A stretch of 64,000 bases of DNA from Usnea hakonensis (lineage: Eukaryota; Ascomycota; Lecanoromycetes; Lecanorales; Parmeliaceae): positions 310,001-374,000 of the forward strand of contig BLJB01000001.1 in the NCBI GenBank assembly GCA_013423325.1. Reading direction: 5' to 3'. A model generated the notes under the pieces. That model ran no database searches, was not told the DNA's origin, and saw nothing but the letters and a program-made list of their open reading frames with translations. Position numbers and translations under genes: made by a program. Positions within the stretch are counted from its first letter, which is position 1, and every line of letters starts with the position of its first letter. This document shows positions 31,881-44,642 of the stretch, one piece after another.

Positions 31881-33064
31881 GCGACGCGGTTGCACGAGCG
31901 GCGCTAAGTATAGCTACAACTGAGGATAGTGTTACGAAACCACTGCCACTACTTCTGCTATAGAATAGGTAGATTGAAAAGTTTAAGAATTTACATAGAG
32001 TATTTAAGATTGATATGTTTTATCTAGATACGAATCAAGATAGACTACGTACTATTATTTACTTATCGCGAATAAATTAAGAAAAGATTTCTCAGCCCTA
32101 AGGTACCTTACCTATGCCTCGTGGGGCCAAAAATAAACTGCAGAGTGGCGCAATTCTCAAGTTGGACAAGTCTTCAACGACTTGATATACGCGTATAATT
32201 TTGGGTGGAAATCTGCATATATAGTCGAGTAGAGTAACTTATAAATTAAGAGTTTTATAATTAAAGCATTTGTGGACGAGTTATAAGTGAGAGTCGAGAA
32301 TATATCCTACCATCTTTCGCGGACCCACTCTGCACCCAGATGCTTTTAAACCTTAAGGTAAGGTACCTTAGCTAACGCTAAGAAAAATACCATTAGCATT
32401 GAATACTGATGGACCCTTTTCTTGGCATATCGTAAGACTTCCGGTATCAACCTAGTGAGTCTTGGTCGAAGTGTGTGACACCATCTTATGCATCTCTAAT
32501 ATCTTGAGTACCTCTAGTATTTCGAGCACCGCCTTACTTCTTTCATTTTGCTGTAATCGCTCTTGGCTCCGTTAGTACATTTTATAATTCACCGACTTGT
32601 CAAGTTTGACAAAGGAAAGCTCCTACAGAGCAACGAACCTAGAAGTACGAAAGGGAGTGACTAAGAGACCCCAGCACTCAAGAAGAAAAGACTTGCGCAT
32701 ATGGCGAACGCCCCAGATAGGTATGTGAGATATTGGACTGGACGTATTTCCAACCCTCATTTGTTGTTTGTCGCAATTATAAAAAACGTCAAGATGGCTT
32801 TATGGTCCGTCAGAGTCTCAGATCAATCAGTATCCGAGAGAGAGATGGGATTTGTCACATAGGTCGACACTTCCTAAATAAACACAAGAGACCCCTGCCC
32901 ATAATTGAATGAGCCCTGATATCTCTTTCTCTTCATTCTTTTCATTCTCTTCATTCACTTAACTCAGCTTGCCCTTATTTAAACCTTCTTGTTTTCTTCT
33001 CACACTCTCTTCCTTACACATCTACACATCTACACATCGAAAGACCATCCTCGCCACTTGCACC
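31881..33064. other. Intergenic stretch, island edge and RPB11 promoter
   Basis: AT-rich until about 32330, with AAGGTACCTTACC-type motifs at 32099-32113 and 32350-32372. After that ordinary DNA, with CT-rich tracts (TTCATTCTCTTCATTC) before the RPB11 start. No gene recognised. Confidence 0.5.
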
Positions 33065-33809
33065 ATGGCACCTACAAGTGATGATGTGAACCATCTATAC
33101 ACTCTAACCCTAAACTCGCCCCAACACACATCTCACCACTCGCACATGAGCCCCCCCACCCCCAACATATCAACCATGAACCCCAACATAGGCAATCTGG
33201 GCTATGAACGCGGAACAAGACCAACAGCAGAGGATAACACGCAACCTAGGTTTGAACTCTTCCTGCTCGGTGATGGTGAGAAGAAAGTTACCGAAGAGGC
33301 AGACACTCGTAAGTCTGCTGCTTTTATCTGCTGTTGCCTCTCTAATTCCAATCTACATTACGAACATTTTTCCGAGTCAATCCTTCTCCTTGCTAATACA
33401 TCGTGCGTCTTCCAATCAGGCATTCCTTCATCATCCATCTTCACCTTCAACAAAGAAGATCACACTCTTGGCAATCTTCTCCGCTCGCGACTTCTGCAAT
33501 CGCCACACGTAAGATTTGCCGGCTACAAAGTGCCTCATCCACTTGTCAGGTAAATCCACTCTTGTACAACTCTATCGGTGCGTGACCGTTTTCGCTAACA
33601 GTGCTCCTTTCCTAAGTAAATTTGAACTTCGTGTTCAAACTGATGGCACCCTTAGCCCTCGCGCCGCTCTAGTGCAATGCTGCAAAGACCTGGTCAACGA
33701 GCTCAGCATCTTGAGCCGCGAATTCACCAAGGAATTTGAATTGAGGAAGATGGTAGGGGATGGAGCTAAGATCGACGAGAAGAAGGACGATAAAAGGGGC
33801 GGGAGATGA
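33065..33809 (+). CDS. RPB11: RNA polymerase II subunit RPB11
   Basis: Three exons: 33065-33308, 33420-33549, 33617-33809; 567 nt, 188 residues. The core reads RFELFLLGDGEKKV, IFTFNKEDHTLGNLLRSRLL, RFAGYKVPHPLV and KFELRVQTDG, the dimerisation fold that pairs with RPB3 in polymerase II, followed by the conserved fungal ELSILSREFTKEFELRKMVG tail. The start is uncertain. The chosen ATG at 33065 has a good context (CACC-ATG-G) and stays in frame, but gives about 65 residues of Thr/Pro/Asn-rich sequence not found in typical RPB11; in-frame ATG codons at 33146 and 33176 are alternatives. The core part is certain. Confidence 0.9.
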
Positions 33810-34225
33810 TAGGGCCAACCCAAGACAGACGCTGCATTTTGCGTCGTGATGAGAATAAGCTCTGGCGTTTAAGGGGGAAACGAGATGAGCTTATTCCATA
33901 GCAGAATAAGGTCTGGCGTTGTAAGGGGAAAACAGGATGAATTTACTCTTCAGAAGCCGTAATTTGAGAGAACCTATCAACTTCACCAATGTCCAAGTCC
34001 AACCTGAGTCGTCTGCACAATCATAATGAGGTAGAAGAGCTTGTCTGTCACTTCCCCTAAACAGCGAGGACACGCGCTATAAGGCAATTCTCATACGGCA
34101 ACTATGCCGAGCAATAAGAAACGGCCAAAACGTCCCAGTCGTCGTCACAGTTAGATCGATGCTGAGCTCAGACTTCCTTGCCTCTCAGCATTCATCTCTT
34201 TTTCTTTAGTCATTAGCGATACTTG
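33810..34225. other. Intergenic region RPB11 to PAN1
   Basis: A partial tandem repeat is seen around 33853-33935 (AGAATAAG-TCTGGCGTT-AAGGGG blocks twice). No gene recognised. Confidence 0.5.
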
Positions 34226-37200
34226 ATGTATTCTACATCTAATTCCTACCTGGGAGGGGGTAACAGTGCCCGTCCCGGCCCTCCTCAATATGCACAATCT
34301 TACCAGCAAGGCCAGCAGCAACCAAACGGCACTCAACAACTTGGCTACAATGCGCCTCAACCTACTGGCTTTGGTGCTGGTCAGCTCCAAGCCCAATACA
34401 CAGGCTATCCAGGTCAGGGGCAGCAGCAAAGTCTCCAAGCTGTCCAGCAACAGCCACAGTATCCTGCGTACCCTCAGCAAAATCAGCAGCCTATCCAGAA
34501 TCAGGTTCCTCCGCCACAGCCATTTCAGACCGGGCAGCCTCCTCAACAGCAACTCCCTCCGCAGAAGACCGGTCAGACTTCCTCCCAGATAGCCCACTCC
34601 TTCTCCGTAGCGCCTGCATCGCAACCTTCCGCGCCCCCAGCTACCACATCGAGCACAAAAATACCGAAGATTCGGCTATCATTCCTGACCGCTACGGATC
34701 AGGCAAAATTTGAGCAGCTCTTCAAGTCGGCAGTAGGGGATGGACAGGCTTTGGATGGTAAGCATTCAAGCAGAAGATAGCTTGCTGCGACTAAACGAAA
34801 CAATAGGCGAAAAGGTCAAAGACTTGCTGATTCGATCAAAACTTCCCGGAAACGATCTCATGAAGATATGGTAAGAGCTGCATGCAACCCTGAGACCAAC
34901 GACTGACGATTTCTAGGACTCTCTCGGATACGACAAAGTCGGGTCAACTCCTCTTCCCAGAGTTTGCCCTAGCTATGTACCTTTGCAATTTGAAGCTTGT
35001 AGGCAAAGACTTGCCGCAAAGCTTGCCGGAGAGGATCATGAACGAAGTCTCTAGCATGGTAGACATTATTTCCTTCGGCGTACCTGATGATCGTCCTGTG
35101 GCCCCCCCTCGAAGCAATGCGCCCAACTTCAATGCTCCAGCCTCGGCAAATTCCGCCTCTGTTATTCAGCAGCCTCAGCCTCAAGCTTCGAACAGCCAGC
35201 TCCTTTCCCAGATCGCATCTCAACCGACAGGTTTCGCAGCACAGTACATCCCACCGCAACCAACGGGCTTTGGAAATCAGCAAACCGGCTTCGCATCTCA
35301 ACCGACTGGCTTTCAGCAACAGCAAACAGGGTTCCAGCAAAGTGCTCCAGGTACTGGATACCAGGGCCCTAGGCCTCCTATGCCGCCAATGCCGGCGGAT
35401 TATGGATCGAGTCTCTCGCCAGCGCAGACTGGTATCCAACAGCCAATGCCTCTCAATGCTCAACCTACGGGACGCCCTGGGCAGTGGGGACTTGTAAACG
35501 CTCCAGCCTCAGGATTGCCAAACATTGATGCTCTGCAACAGCGTATGATGCCCCAAGCAGGCCGAGAAGGAGGTTTCACAACGGCTGGTCTATCAGGAAG
35601 CGCTACGGTACCGTGGGCTGTTACCAAGGATGAGAAGAAGATTTACGATCAGTTGTTCAAAGCATGGGATGGTTTCAACAAAGGGTTCATTGGTGGTGAC
35701 GTTGCGATTGAGGTCATGGGCCAAAGTGGTCTGCCTAAAGTCGACCTCGAAAAAGTTTGGACTCTGTCCGATCCTAGCAATAAAGGAAGGCTAGACATGG
35801 ACGAGTTTGCTGTCGCTATGCATTTAATCTATAGGAAGCTGAATGGCTACCCTGTGCCTAACCAGTTGCCACCAGAGCTTGTTCCACCTTCGACAAGAAA
35901 CTTCACAAACTCTATAGACACTGTCAAGTCATTACTTTCACAAGATGCTGAAACAAGGAAAAGTACCGGTTCTTTCCTTCAGCCACAGAAAACAGGCGTC
36001 AGCTACCTGAAAAATCATTCGTTCCGCAGCGATTCTAACGGCATCACGCCAGGGCGAAAGGATGCAACTATTTTTCGGAACAACGATGATGATATCGGGT
36101 ACAGATCGAGTGCACGCCGTAGAGTCGGTGGGGAGGGGCGTACACCGTCACCGGCTCAATCAACTTCACCCTCGTCGGAAAGATCAAGCGATGATTTATC
36201 TGTCGAACAATTGCGCAAGAAGATTCGAGAAAAGCAGGTACTCCTAGACGCAATTGACTTCAAGGATGAGAACGCGGCTGAAGAAGACGATGCTCTCGAT
36301 CGAAGGGATCGCCGAGAAGCCGAAGATCTCTATCGCCGCATACGGCGGATTCAAGAGGATATTGATAGCCATCCCAAAGCAATGCTGCGAAACGTTGACT
36401 CCGAGGCTGAACGCAGGGTCTTGAAACGCCAGTTGCAGAAATTGACGGACCGTTTGCCAGAATTAGCGTCTCAAGTCAGAAGGACAGAACGTAGTATTTC
36501 TGATGCCAAGATTGAACTATTCCGTCTGACAGATGCCAAAGCTCACCCTGGCAGCGCTTCCACGATTGTTGGCACTGGACCCGGCGGCGCTGTCACAGAA
36601 GCGGATAGACTCAAGGCACGCGCAAAAGCAATGATGCAGCAACGTTCTGCGGCTCTGACAGGTAAGGGGGCTCCTGCTACTGGAGATGACAGCGGAGCTG
36701 CAGCAAGACGGTTGGAGGAGGAGAATTCAAAAGCCAAGGCTGAACGAGAGACTAATGAAAGCATGATCAAAGATGTTGAAGACAGCGTTCGAGACTATTC
36801 TCGTAGCCTTGAAGATACTCTGATGCAGGATGGTGAGGATGCAAGCAGTGAGCACGAAAGACGGAGATGGGAGGACGGCCTGGGTGTTGAGGATGAAGTG
36901 AGAGACTTTATCTTTGATCTGCAAAGGGGTAGTCGTAGTGCCAAAATTCGAAGAGAAGAGTGGGTTATTCACTCTGTTGGTACTCTATGCTTCTGCTAAT
37001 GGTCTATATATAGTACTGGTAGGAGTCGTGCCAATGAAGACGACCGTGGTCACTCTCGCGAAGATGACTCGCGTGACCTTACTCCGACTAGCCATGCACG
37101 GAAGCCTGAGTCTCGGGAGACTTCCAGGCCGGCAGCCGCTCCTGCTTCTGCAGGCTCTTACTCATCCTTCAAGACCGGCGAAGATCGAGCTGCCTTTATC

Positions 37201-38849
37201 AAGCAACAGGCAGAACAGCGTATGGCCGAACGTCTTGCAGCTCTTGGTCTGAAACCACCGACCAAATCTGGCGAAACTAGCCAGCAGAGACAAGAACGCG
37301 AATCTAAGGAACGTCAAGATCGCGTCCGTCAAGCTGAAGCAGAGGATGCCAAACGAGAAGAAGAGAGGCAACGTAGGCTTGCCGATGAGCAACCGTCTGC
37401 TCCAGAAATTAGCAAACCCTCTAAAAAGCCACCTCCTCCACCGACCAGAAATCGAAGAGCGGACAGTGCCGCACACCGTGAGGAGACCAAAAGACAAAAA
37501 GAAGACGATGCTCTCAGGGCCGGAGCCGAGCAGCAAGGAAAGGAGCAAGCGATCAAAAACCAGCAGCAGGCTCAACAATCAGAGACCAGAGACATGGAGT
37601 AAGTCACATGACGGGCAATATCACGGACGTAGAAGCTAATGAAGCGTATAGAAACGAAGCCCAGCGACAGGAAGCTGATCTTGCTCGAGAACGTGAAGCT
37701 TCGCAGGCGCGGCTCAAAGCGCTAGAAGAGCAAGTTAAGCAAGGTAAGGTCAAGAAGCAGGAGGAGAAGCGTAGGAAGCAAGCTGTGGAGAAGGAAGCAA
37801 AGGAGAAAGAGGCTAAGCTTGCAGCTCAGCGAGCTGAGCTGGATGCTGCCAAGGAAAGAGAGCGGCAGCTACAATTGCAATTAGAGAGCCTAGGGGATGA
37901 GGATTCGTCTGACGAAGAGGGACCTCAAGAAATCACGCCACAAGAAACCACTCCCACTAATAGTCAAGTACTTGCAAGAGAAGGTAGTAAGCAGCTGTCT
38001 GATCGCTTCTCACCAAATTTTGCGCCTGCTACTGAAGCAGAAGCTCCGATGAGTCCACCTCAAGCTCCAGTCCAAAGTCCTCCTACGGCACCAACACCAG
38101 CATCAGCGTCATCATCTTCATACGGCGCTGAGACCAAGAACCCGTTCTTCAAGAAGATGAATCAAGCTAATGAGACGGCCGCTATGCCGCAATCTATTGC
38201 CCAAGCAAACGTCGCTACCGAATCCACGAATCCTTTCCATCGTTTGACTCAGCAGCAGGAATCCGCAAAGTCTCAATCGCTTCCTCCACCCCTTGCTTCT
38301 ACCCCGACCGGCAATCGCCCGTCACGAGTTCGTCCGGAAGAAGATGAATGGTCCGTTGTTGACTCTACCTCGTCCTCGGATGACGAAGAGGAAAGCAATA
38401 AACCCACAGGAGGTAGCGCGAAACAACTCGCTTCCATGCTTTTCGGCACAATGGCACCCCCCAGACCCTTGTCAGCTATGGATGATAAGAAGTTCTTGGA
38501 AAGCCCAACAAGCCCAACACCTCCAACGCCAAGCACAGCTGCGGCCATGTCTTCACGGCCGCCACCGCCCATGCCGGGCACTTTCGATGACGAAGAGCCT
38601 CCAATTGCAGCTCCGCCGCCACCACCACCTATGCCAACTTCAGGCGCTCCGCCTCCACCGCCACCACCTGGAATGCCAGGTCCGCCACCAGCACCTCCAC
38701 CTCCACCACCTGGAATTCCGGGTAGTATTCCTGGTGGAGCGCCCGATATAGGAGGTTTGCTGGGCGCCATTCAGAAGGGAACGGGTTTGAAAAAGGTCGA
38801 AACCAAAGACAGGAGTGCATCTGCTACTGCTGGAAGAGTGCTTGATTAA
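34226..38849 (+). CDS. PAN1: Actin patch / endocytosis scaffold PAN1
   Basis: Five exons: 34226-34757, 34807-34870, 34917-36959, 37014-37598, 37652-38849; 4422 nt, 1473 residues. Domain order: Gln/Pro-rich N-terminus with repeated P-T-G-F and Q-T-G motifs (Prk1-type kinase target repeats in yeast Pan1); EH domain 1 (FEQLFKSAVGDGQALDGEKV...MKIWTLSDTTKSGQL, about residues 150-245); more PTGF repeats; EH domain 2 (about 436-525, LSDPSNKGRLDMDEFAVAMHLIYRK); a long Arg/Glu-rich coiled coil; acidic and low-complexity linkers; poly-Pro stretches near residue 1400; and a C-terminal WH2 (GGLLGAIQKGTGLKKVETKDR). Pan1 acts with End3 and Sla1 at cortical actin patches and activates Arp2/3. Introns are 46-54 nt. 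Confidence 0.95.
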
Positions 38850-39161
38850 ACATTTGAGCCGATTGGAGAGAAACGAGAAGAGTCATCAAGGATGATGAAG
38901 GCCGATGTTGATTCGTTGTTGGAAGAGATTGCCTTACTGTATTGATCAGTTGTAAAATGGTTGAGATGCCGGGTGCGAGATATAGGGACTAAAGAGCCAA
39001 GGGTGCTGCATTGAGCACCGGAAATTATGATATTCCTAAAACATTCTGGCAGTTAGTTATAGAGTAGACAAGTTTTTGTAGACAACTCGCTAGCGTCTCT
39101 AGGAATGCCAAGATTTCGCCCGCACAAAATTCACGACTGCCAATTTCCAACGGCCATCGAC
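38850..39161. other. Short intergenic region PAN1 to eIF3m
   Basis: 312 bp between two codirectional genes. Nothing recognised. Confidence 0.4.
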
Positions 39162-40548
39162 ATGCCTGGTCCGACGAATACTCTGCTGATCGAAGGTTCC
39201 TTTGAGGAGCTGATTGATGAACTTGCACATTATATTGACGAGGTCCAAAAGAAACAAACGCCGGACAACGCAAACCTTCAGGCAGAAATCACGCCTCTGC
39301 TGGAGAAGGGGCAGAAGGATGAAGTCCTCAAAAAGCTTGTCACCGGCAGCGATGTGCTGAACACCGCTCCAGAGAAAGGTGGGTTGTTTGTATGCATATC
39401 TATCCAGACCGCAAGCTAAGACTCAGGATACAGAATTCGTAGCCGCCTATAACCTCCTCGTCCACCTGGTCCGCCAATCCCCAAATCTTGACAAGTTCCT
39501 CCCCAAAATATGCCAAAACCTCTCCGCTCCCATAAAGTCCTCCCCAAACAACGGGCCCGGTCTCGCTCTTTCCATCTTAACCACAATCTTCAACATCCTT
39601 CCCCCATCCAATGACACGCGCTATCACGTCTTCCTCGCCGTCCTGCGCGTCGTGCGAAGCTCCTCCTCCTTTGAACTCCTCCGCCCGCAACTCAAAAACC
39701 TAGACAGCTGGATCGCAGCGTGGGAGACTGACGAAGAAGACCAACGCAAGCTCTATCTTGAGATTGCCAACGTCGCCGCGGAAGCGGGCGAAGACGCACA
39801 GTCATTCCTCTATCTGCTCCGCGCCTTGCGCACCATACCCGTCGAAGACGTCTCCACCCCCGAATCCCGCGGCCTCGCCCTCCGCGCGCTCAAAGCCGCA
39901 CTTTTCCATCCCTCGCATTTCGACTTCCAGGAACTCACCTCGAGCGACTCGGTCCAAGCGCTCCGCAGGTCGGATCCGGAATGGTACGAACTGCTCGAGA
40001 TCTTCAACGCGGAGCTGCTGGACGACTACAACGACTTTGTCGAATCCCACGAAGACTTCTTCGCCACCGTCGCCGCGGACGCGTCGGCCCTGCACCGGAA
40101 GATGCGTCTGCTCACGCTGGCTTCGCTCGCCGCGGGCACGCAGAGCCGGAGTCTCCCGTACCAGCACATAGCCCGCGCGTTGCAGATCCCCGGCGAGGAT
40201 GTGGAGACGTGGGTGATTGATGTGATCCGAGCGGGGCTGGTGGAGGGCAAGCTCTCCCAGCTCAACCAAACCTTCCTCATCCACCGGAGCACGTACCGCG
40301 TCTTTGGGGAGAAGCAGTGGACCGAGGTGCAAGGGCGGTTGGACACGTGGCGGGCGAGTCTGGAAGGGGTTCTTGCGGTCGTGAGACAGGAGCGGATCAA
40401 GATGCTGGGGGAGCGGGAACGAGAGTTGAGGGAGTTGGAGGGAAGGGTGAATGGTGCTGGTGCTGGTGCTGGCGCTGGTGGGGGGATAGGCAGAGGTATG
40501 GGTGGAGGCAGGCTTCCGAGAGATGGCTTTGAGATGGGGCTTGACTGA
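39162..40548 (+). CDS. Translation initiation factor eIF3 subunit M
   Basis: Two exons, 39162-39378 and 39434-40548; 1332 nt, 443 residues. The start MPGPTNTLLIEGSFEELIDELA is that of fungal eIF3m, and the body has FVAAYNLLVHLVRQSPNL and an alpha-helical repeat region leading to a PCI domain (about residues 210-375: MRLLTLASLAAG, LPYQHIARALQI, VETWVIDVIRAGLVEGKLSQLNQ in pieces). The tail has a low-complexity Gly/Ala stretch (GAGAGAGAGGGIGRGMGGG). eIF3m is one of the PCI subunits of the eIF3 core that organises the 43S preinitiation complex. GC-rich third positions give several long antisense shadow frames. Confidence 0.95.
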
Positions 40549-41823
40549 AGTATACGAGCGATGAATGGCAGCTCGACCGACGACGGACGACTATGAAATG
40601 GAGATGTCGATGGCTGAACATGCAGGATGAGCAGATTCGATTGGAAAATCAAGCACAGTCCGTGATGACGGTCTGATGCTTCACTTCAAAAATTTCTCTG
40701 GCATCCCCATGTCTAGCATCCCAATATTCACTCTCCCTTATCTCCAAAAAGAGGTCTATATACTCTCCATCTCATCTATCTACTCTGATTCATTCTTCTC
40801 TCTTTCCCCCCACCCCCCCCCACAAGTCCTTCCTCTCTCTCCCACAACCCATCCCCGAGACGGAAAGTAAAAAAAAAAAAAGGGGGGGGGGGGGGGGGGG
40901 GGGGGGGGGGTGGTTTCTGTACCATTACCCTCCCTCCCTCCCTCCTCCCCAACCTCCCATCCTACCAGAATACCTCATACCACATACCCCGTCCCGTCCG
41001 TCCGTCCACTCACTTACTTACTTACTTACTATCCTTGCACGAATCAAGACAGAGCTTTAGAAAGGGTAGGAGGAGAAAGGAGGAGAGGATGATAGATAGA
41101 GAAGGAACCGAAGGAAGTAAGTGTTCAGACTTGACGTGATGGAATCGCATTCTCGCGAGCGCGAAGGGGGTGGGTGTGAGTGAGGTAGGGTAAGTTGAGA
41201 AGTGGGGATGGACTGGATGGATGGGTTGGGCTTGATTGATGGGTTGGCTTGATTGATTGAATTTCCCCCTTTTTCTTTTGGCGCAATGGGGGTGATGATG
41301 ATGATGATGGGTATAATGTATATTTACAGTATATTTTACACATATATATATCATCAAAAGCTGCTATAATACAGTATGTTTTTTTCCTCGGGTTTGGAGG
41401 TGCACGCCTCTCCCTTGGTCCCTCCTCGTATGCTTCCGGAGGTGGAGAAGGGGTGGTACATGCGGTTGGCAGGCCGTGCCTTTCGGGGTACATGAGTAAA
41501 TTTTTTTTAATCGTGATGGGTGGGGGATGTGATATGTTCTGGTGGATAGGGTAGGATGGAATGGAATGGAATGGAGACCCTGTTAAAAAAAAAAGAGGGT
41601 ACAGTGTCGGTAATGTCGACCGGTATTCGTCGCGCAACACTCGTCGTATTTCCGGTGTGAGGGTCACACCAACAAGCCCCAAGCTAATCCGTTGGATGTT
41701 GCCTCATGAGTCGTGGGAACTTGTATCTTATCACTCATCCCCGGAAAATGGTTGGACCACCATCTGACCGAAGATGCCGCATTCGGATTGCTCGCGAAGC
41801 TCGCGGACCCTCAGGCTCGCTGC
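40549..41823. other. Convergent intergenic region rich in simple repeats
   Basis: No gene. From left: a C/T-rich stretch (40800-40860), an A13-G29 homopolymer junction (40869-40910), CCCT and GTCC/CTTA short tandem repeats (40920-41035), GATG/TGGG repeats (41205-41310) and GGAAT units (41553-41573). Confidence 0.7.
40869..40910 (+). repeat. A13-G29 homopolymer run
   Basis: Thirteen A (40869-40881) followed directly by twenty-nine G (40882-40910). The G count as written may reflect sequencing or assembly slippage. Confidence 0.85.
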
Positions 41824-44642
41824 TCATAATCGGCAATTGACAACCTGCAGCCCCAGCTCCCCAATCATGCTCACCCAGTCCACGTCTTCCCTACCTCCTT
41901 CCACTCCCTCCCTTCTCAGCTCCTCTCTCCGCCTGTCCTGCCTCTCGTAGACAATCTCCAGTAACTGCCTCGCAGCCAAGACGTTCCTACCAACGCTATC
42001 CTCCTCCATCTTCTTCACCAGCGCTAGAACCTCGGTGCGCTCGTCCTTTGTTCTGGCGACGAAGCCGGACATGAACAGAGGGAAGACGATGAACTTGCGC
42101 TCCAAATGGTTGTGGGCCACAATCTCACGAGCCAATCGTAGGATTTCGCCCCCGCATTTAGACACCTCATGGATGAGAGTCAACGGCCACAGGAAGCGCT
42201 GAGAGCTGTACATGGAAGTGTGGGAGTAGATCATGCAGGCGCGGTAAAGCGCAAAGGACTGGAGAAACCGTAAGCAGTCATCACTAGCGTGGCAGCCACG
42301 CAAATTGATTGACCAAAGAAGCTCGTGAGCTTCATTGCAGGCCAAAACCCCCTAGACAAGCGAGTGATATGATGTGCATTTTAATTGACCACGACTTGCA
42401 ATGTTCAGACGGAGAGAAAAGGGAAAGGGCGCTCACGTGTTCGAAAATCCCTCTCGCTCCCACCGGCAGAACCTGATTACAGTACCCATTCGTCACGGAC
42501 ACTGGCATTTGAACACTCCACGTTCTTCTCAATGTGTCTTGCAATATCCCAATTCTCTCATACCGGCTTTGCATAACAGCACGACTCCTATCACCGGGGT
42601 TCTGCTTCTCCTCTGCCCGAATGTCCCTCGCCAAAAGCCCTAGCTCCGCTGCTAGAATACTAATGCGTCGATGGAAGGCTAGAGCGCTGGGCAAGGCTTC
42701 ATGATCACTAGGTGAAGCAAGCCCATATGAAGGAGAACTAAAATCATAAGTGTGGTGCGGGTTTTGAGGGTCCATGCCTGACGGCAGCATGTTGTTACGG
42801 AGCATTGTTTCAATGAAGTCGCCATTTCCCATGCCTGAGAGGACTACATGAGTGTCGATGCTAGCAACCCACCATACGATAAACGAGTAGGGCTCGTGAC
42901 CATACATTTCACGACGGAGAAGCGTGATGCGACGTAGTTGATCGATGTGCTGAGACCATAGAGAGACACCTCGCGAATCCCCAGCGGCGATCTGGACGGC
43001 GTTGTTAGTGGGCCAGATTGTGAAGGGTACTCATATGTGAGAAATTGGTGATCATACCTCGTACAGGAGGAGAATGAAATGTGTGAGGAAGACACCGTCC
43101 GAGGTCAGGTCCTGCTCCGTCCTCAGACTGGATTGCAGCGATGGAAGCGCCTGTTGGTAATGTTGTAAGGAGTCCAGGTTGAGATTACCATTCTTGTAGG
43201 ACATGCTCAATGCGGAGAATGCCATCAAAGCATGGTAAAGCTATAGAAAAATCTGATCAGCCCTATTTCCTAACATATGCCTCCACTGGCGGTCCTTTTG
43301 TGCTCCTATTCCTCAAACAGGTAGTCAGATATTGGCGTACCGGTAGAAAGCTAGCAGCTTGCCGTTCAAAGACGTCCGGCGATGACAGAGCTCCAGTCTC
43401 CAAGGACGTTCCCAGGGAATCTCGGTGGACCTGAGCTAGATGGCGATGCACAAAGGTTTTGTAGTAGTACACCAATTGATGATCTCGTCCATCCTGATGA
43501 GCCATTCTCATCAGCGGCGTATTGTCATACGAAAATTCAAAGTAATTGGCACGAGATGTAGACCCTGCAGAGGATGGTTGCGCAAGAATTGGCGTCGTTG
43601 AAGCTCGCCGTTGAGTGACAGCACTCGTCGGCGACCCCGACTTATGTGACTCATCCTCAAACACTCTCAAAATTACAATGTCTGGGTCGTCTGATGTCTG
43701 CAGCTCAATAAAATCATCACTATGTAGCTCATCATACTGGGTCTGCTCGTTGCTGAAATGGCTACTGTATTCGTTTCCTGATCCTTTTGGTGTTGCGCTC
43801 TTCGGCGAGTTCCGATCAAGACCATTGTCTTTATACTCGTCGAATTCCGCAAAACTTAAAGGGTTCACTACGAGATGGTAAGAACCAGGCTTTCTAAACT
43901 CAGCCTTCTTCTCTCGATCCTCGTCATTGGTCAATGCTGAGAAAGGGGGGAGCAGATCATCCTGTTGCTGATTTATGCGTCGGCGCTTGAAAGGTCGTGG
44001 TAGAGATACTGCCCAACTTGAGCTGGCGAGAAGAAGCATGACAATGAGTACATACGATCCCAGACCGGTCCTCCTGTTCCTGCTACACCGGCCATCTTCT
44101 CAATGACTCTCGGTGTGTCATCCTTGAATGAAAGGCGAGGATTATAATCACACGTATGTCCGAGACGGGAACATGGCTAGGTAAAAACGTGAGAAACTTG
44201 ACACTTTGAGAAATATGTTGCACAATGTGTAGCAGCCTGTCTGACTTACCGTGCATTCAGGTCTGGCTTCATCGCATCTAGAAAGAAGGCCAGGTAAATA
44301 TACATCTGCTATTACAGAACAAGGTCAAGATGGAGACTGACTTGACCTTGCGTGTCTGGAGGTGTTTCAATCAGTCAGGGAATCCTTTGTCAAGTCTGCT
44401 CAGAAAGTGGTCACCCGGCATATCCAACATCCAAACCTTGACCTGGGGGGCAAGCGAGTCCTGGGCAGGTTCACACTCGCGTTGACTGTGAAATCGGCTT
44501 TGTCGAAGGCTTCGGGATCGGATACCAACTGGTATCTAGGTGCAATAGTTGGCAATTGAGCTTTCCGAGCTTTGTTTTGCTTCTGAGGTTTGGATATGGA
44601 AGCACTCGGCCTTCTCTGTATTTGAAGAACTGCAGTGGTCAT
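41824..44642 (-). CDS. Zn2Cys6 transcription factor with split zinc cluster
   Basis: Eight exons: 44642-44415, 44355-44342, 44277-44250, 44176-44056, 44008-43341, 43240-43058, 42991-42437, 42351-41824; 2325 nt, 774 residues. The zinc cluster is spread over four exons: FGCWICR (exon 1), TRKVK (14-nt exon 2), CDEARPECT (28-nt exon 3), PCSRLGHTC (exon 4), all six cysteines present at residues of about 72-98. The rest has a fungal-specific factor region (LYHALMAFSALSMSY, FLTHFILLLYE, EPYSFIVWWVASIDTHVVLSG, RFLWPLTLIHEVSKC). Factors of this architecture occur widely in Pezizomycotina; the target is unknown. The N-terminal 70 residues before the cluster are Pro/Arg-rich. It is convergent with eIF3m. 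Confidence 0.88.

Noticed and set aside
34151..34624. Long minus-strand frame opposite PAN1
   Set aside because: It is the antisense shadow of the Gln/Pro-rich PAN1 coding region and has no family resemblance.
39802..40332. Several long frames on both strands over eIF3m
   Set aside because: High GC at third positions of the eIF3m gene creates open antisense and shifted frames; eIF3m itself is clearly the gene.
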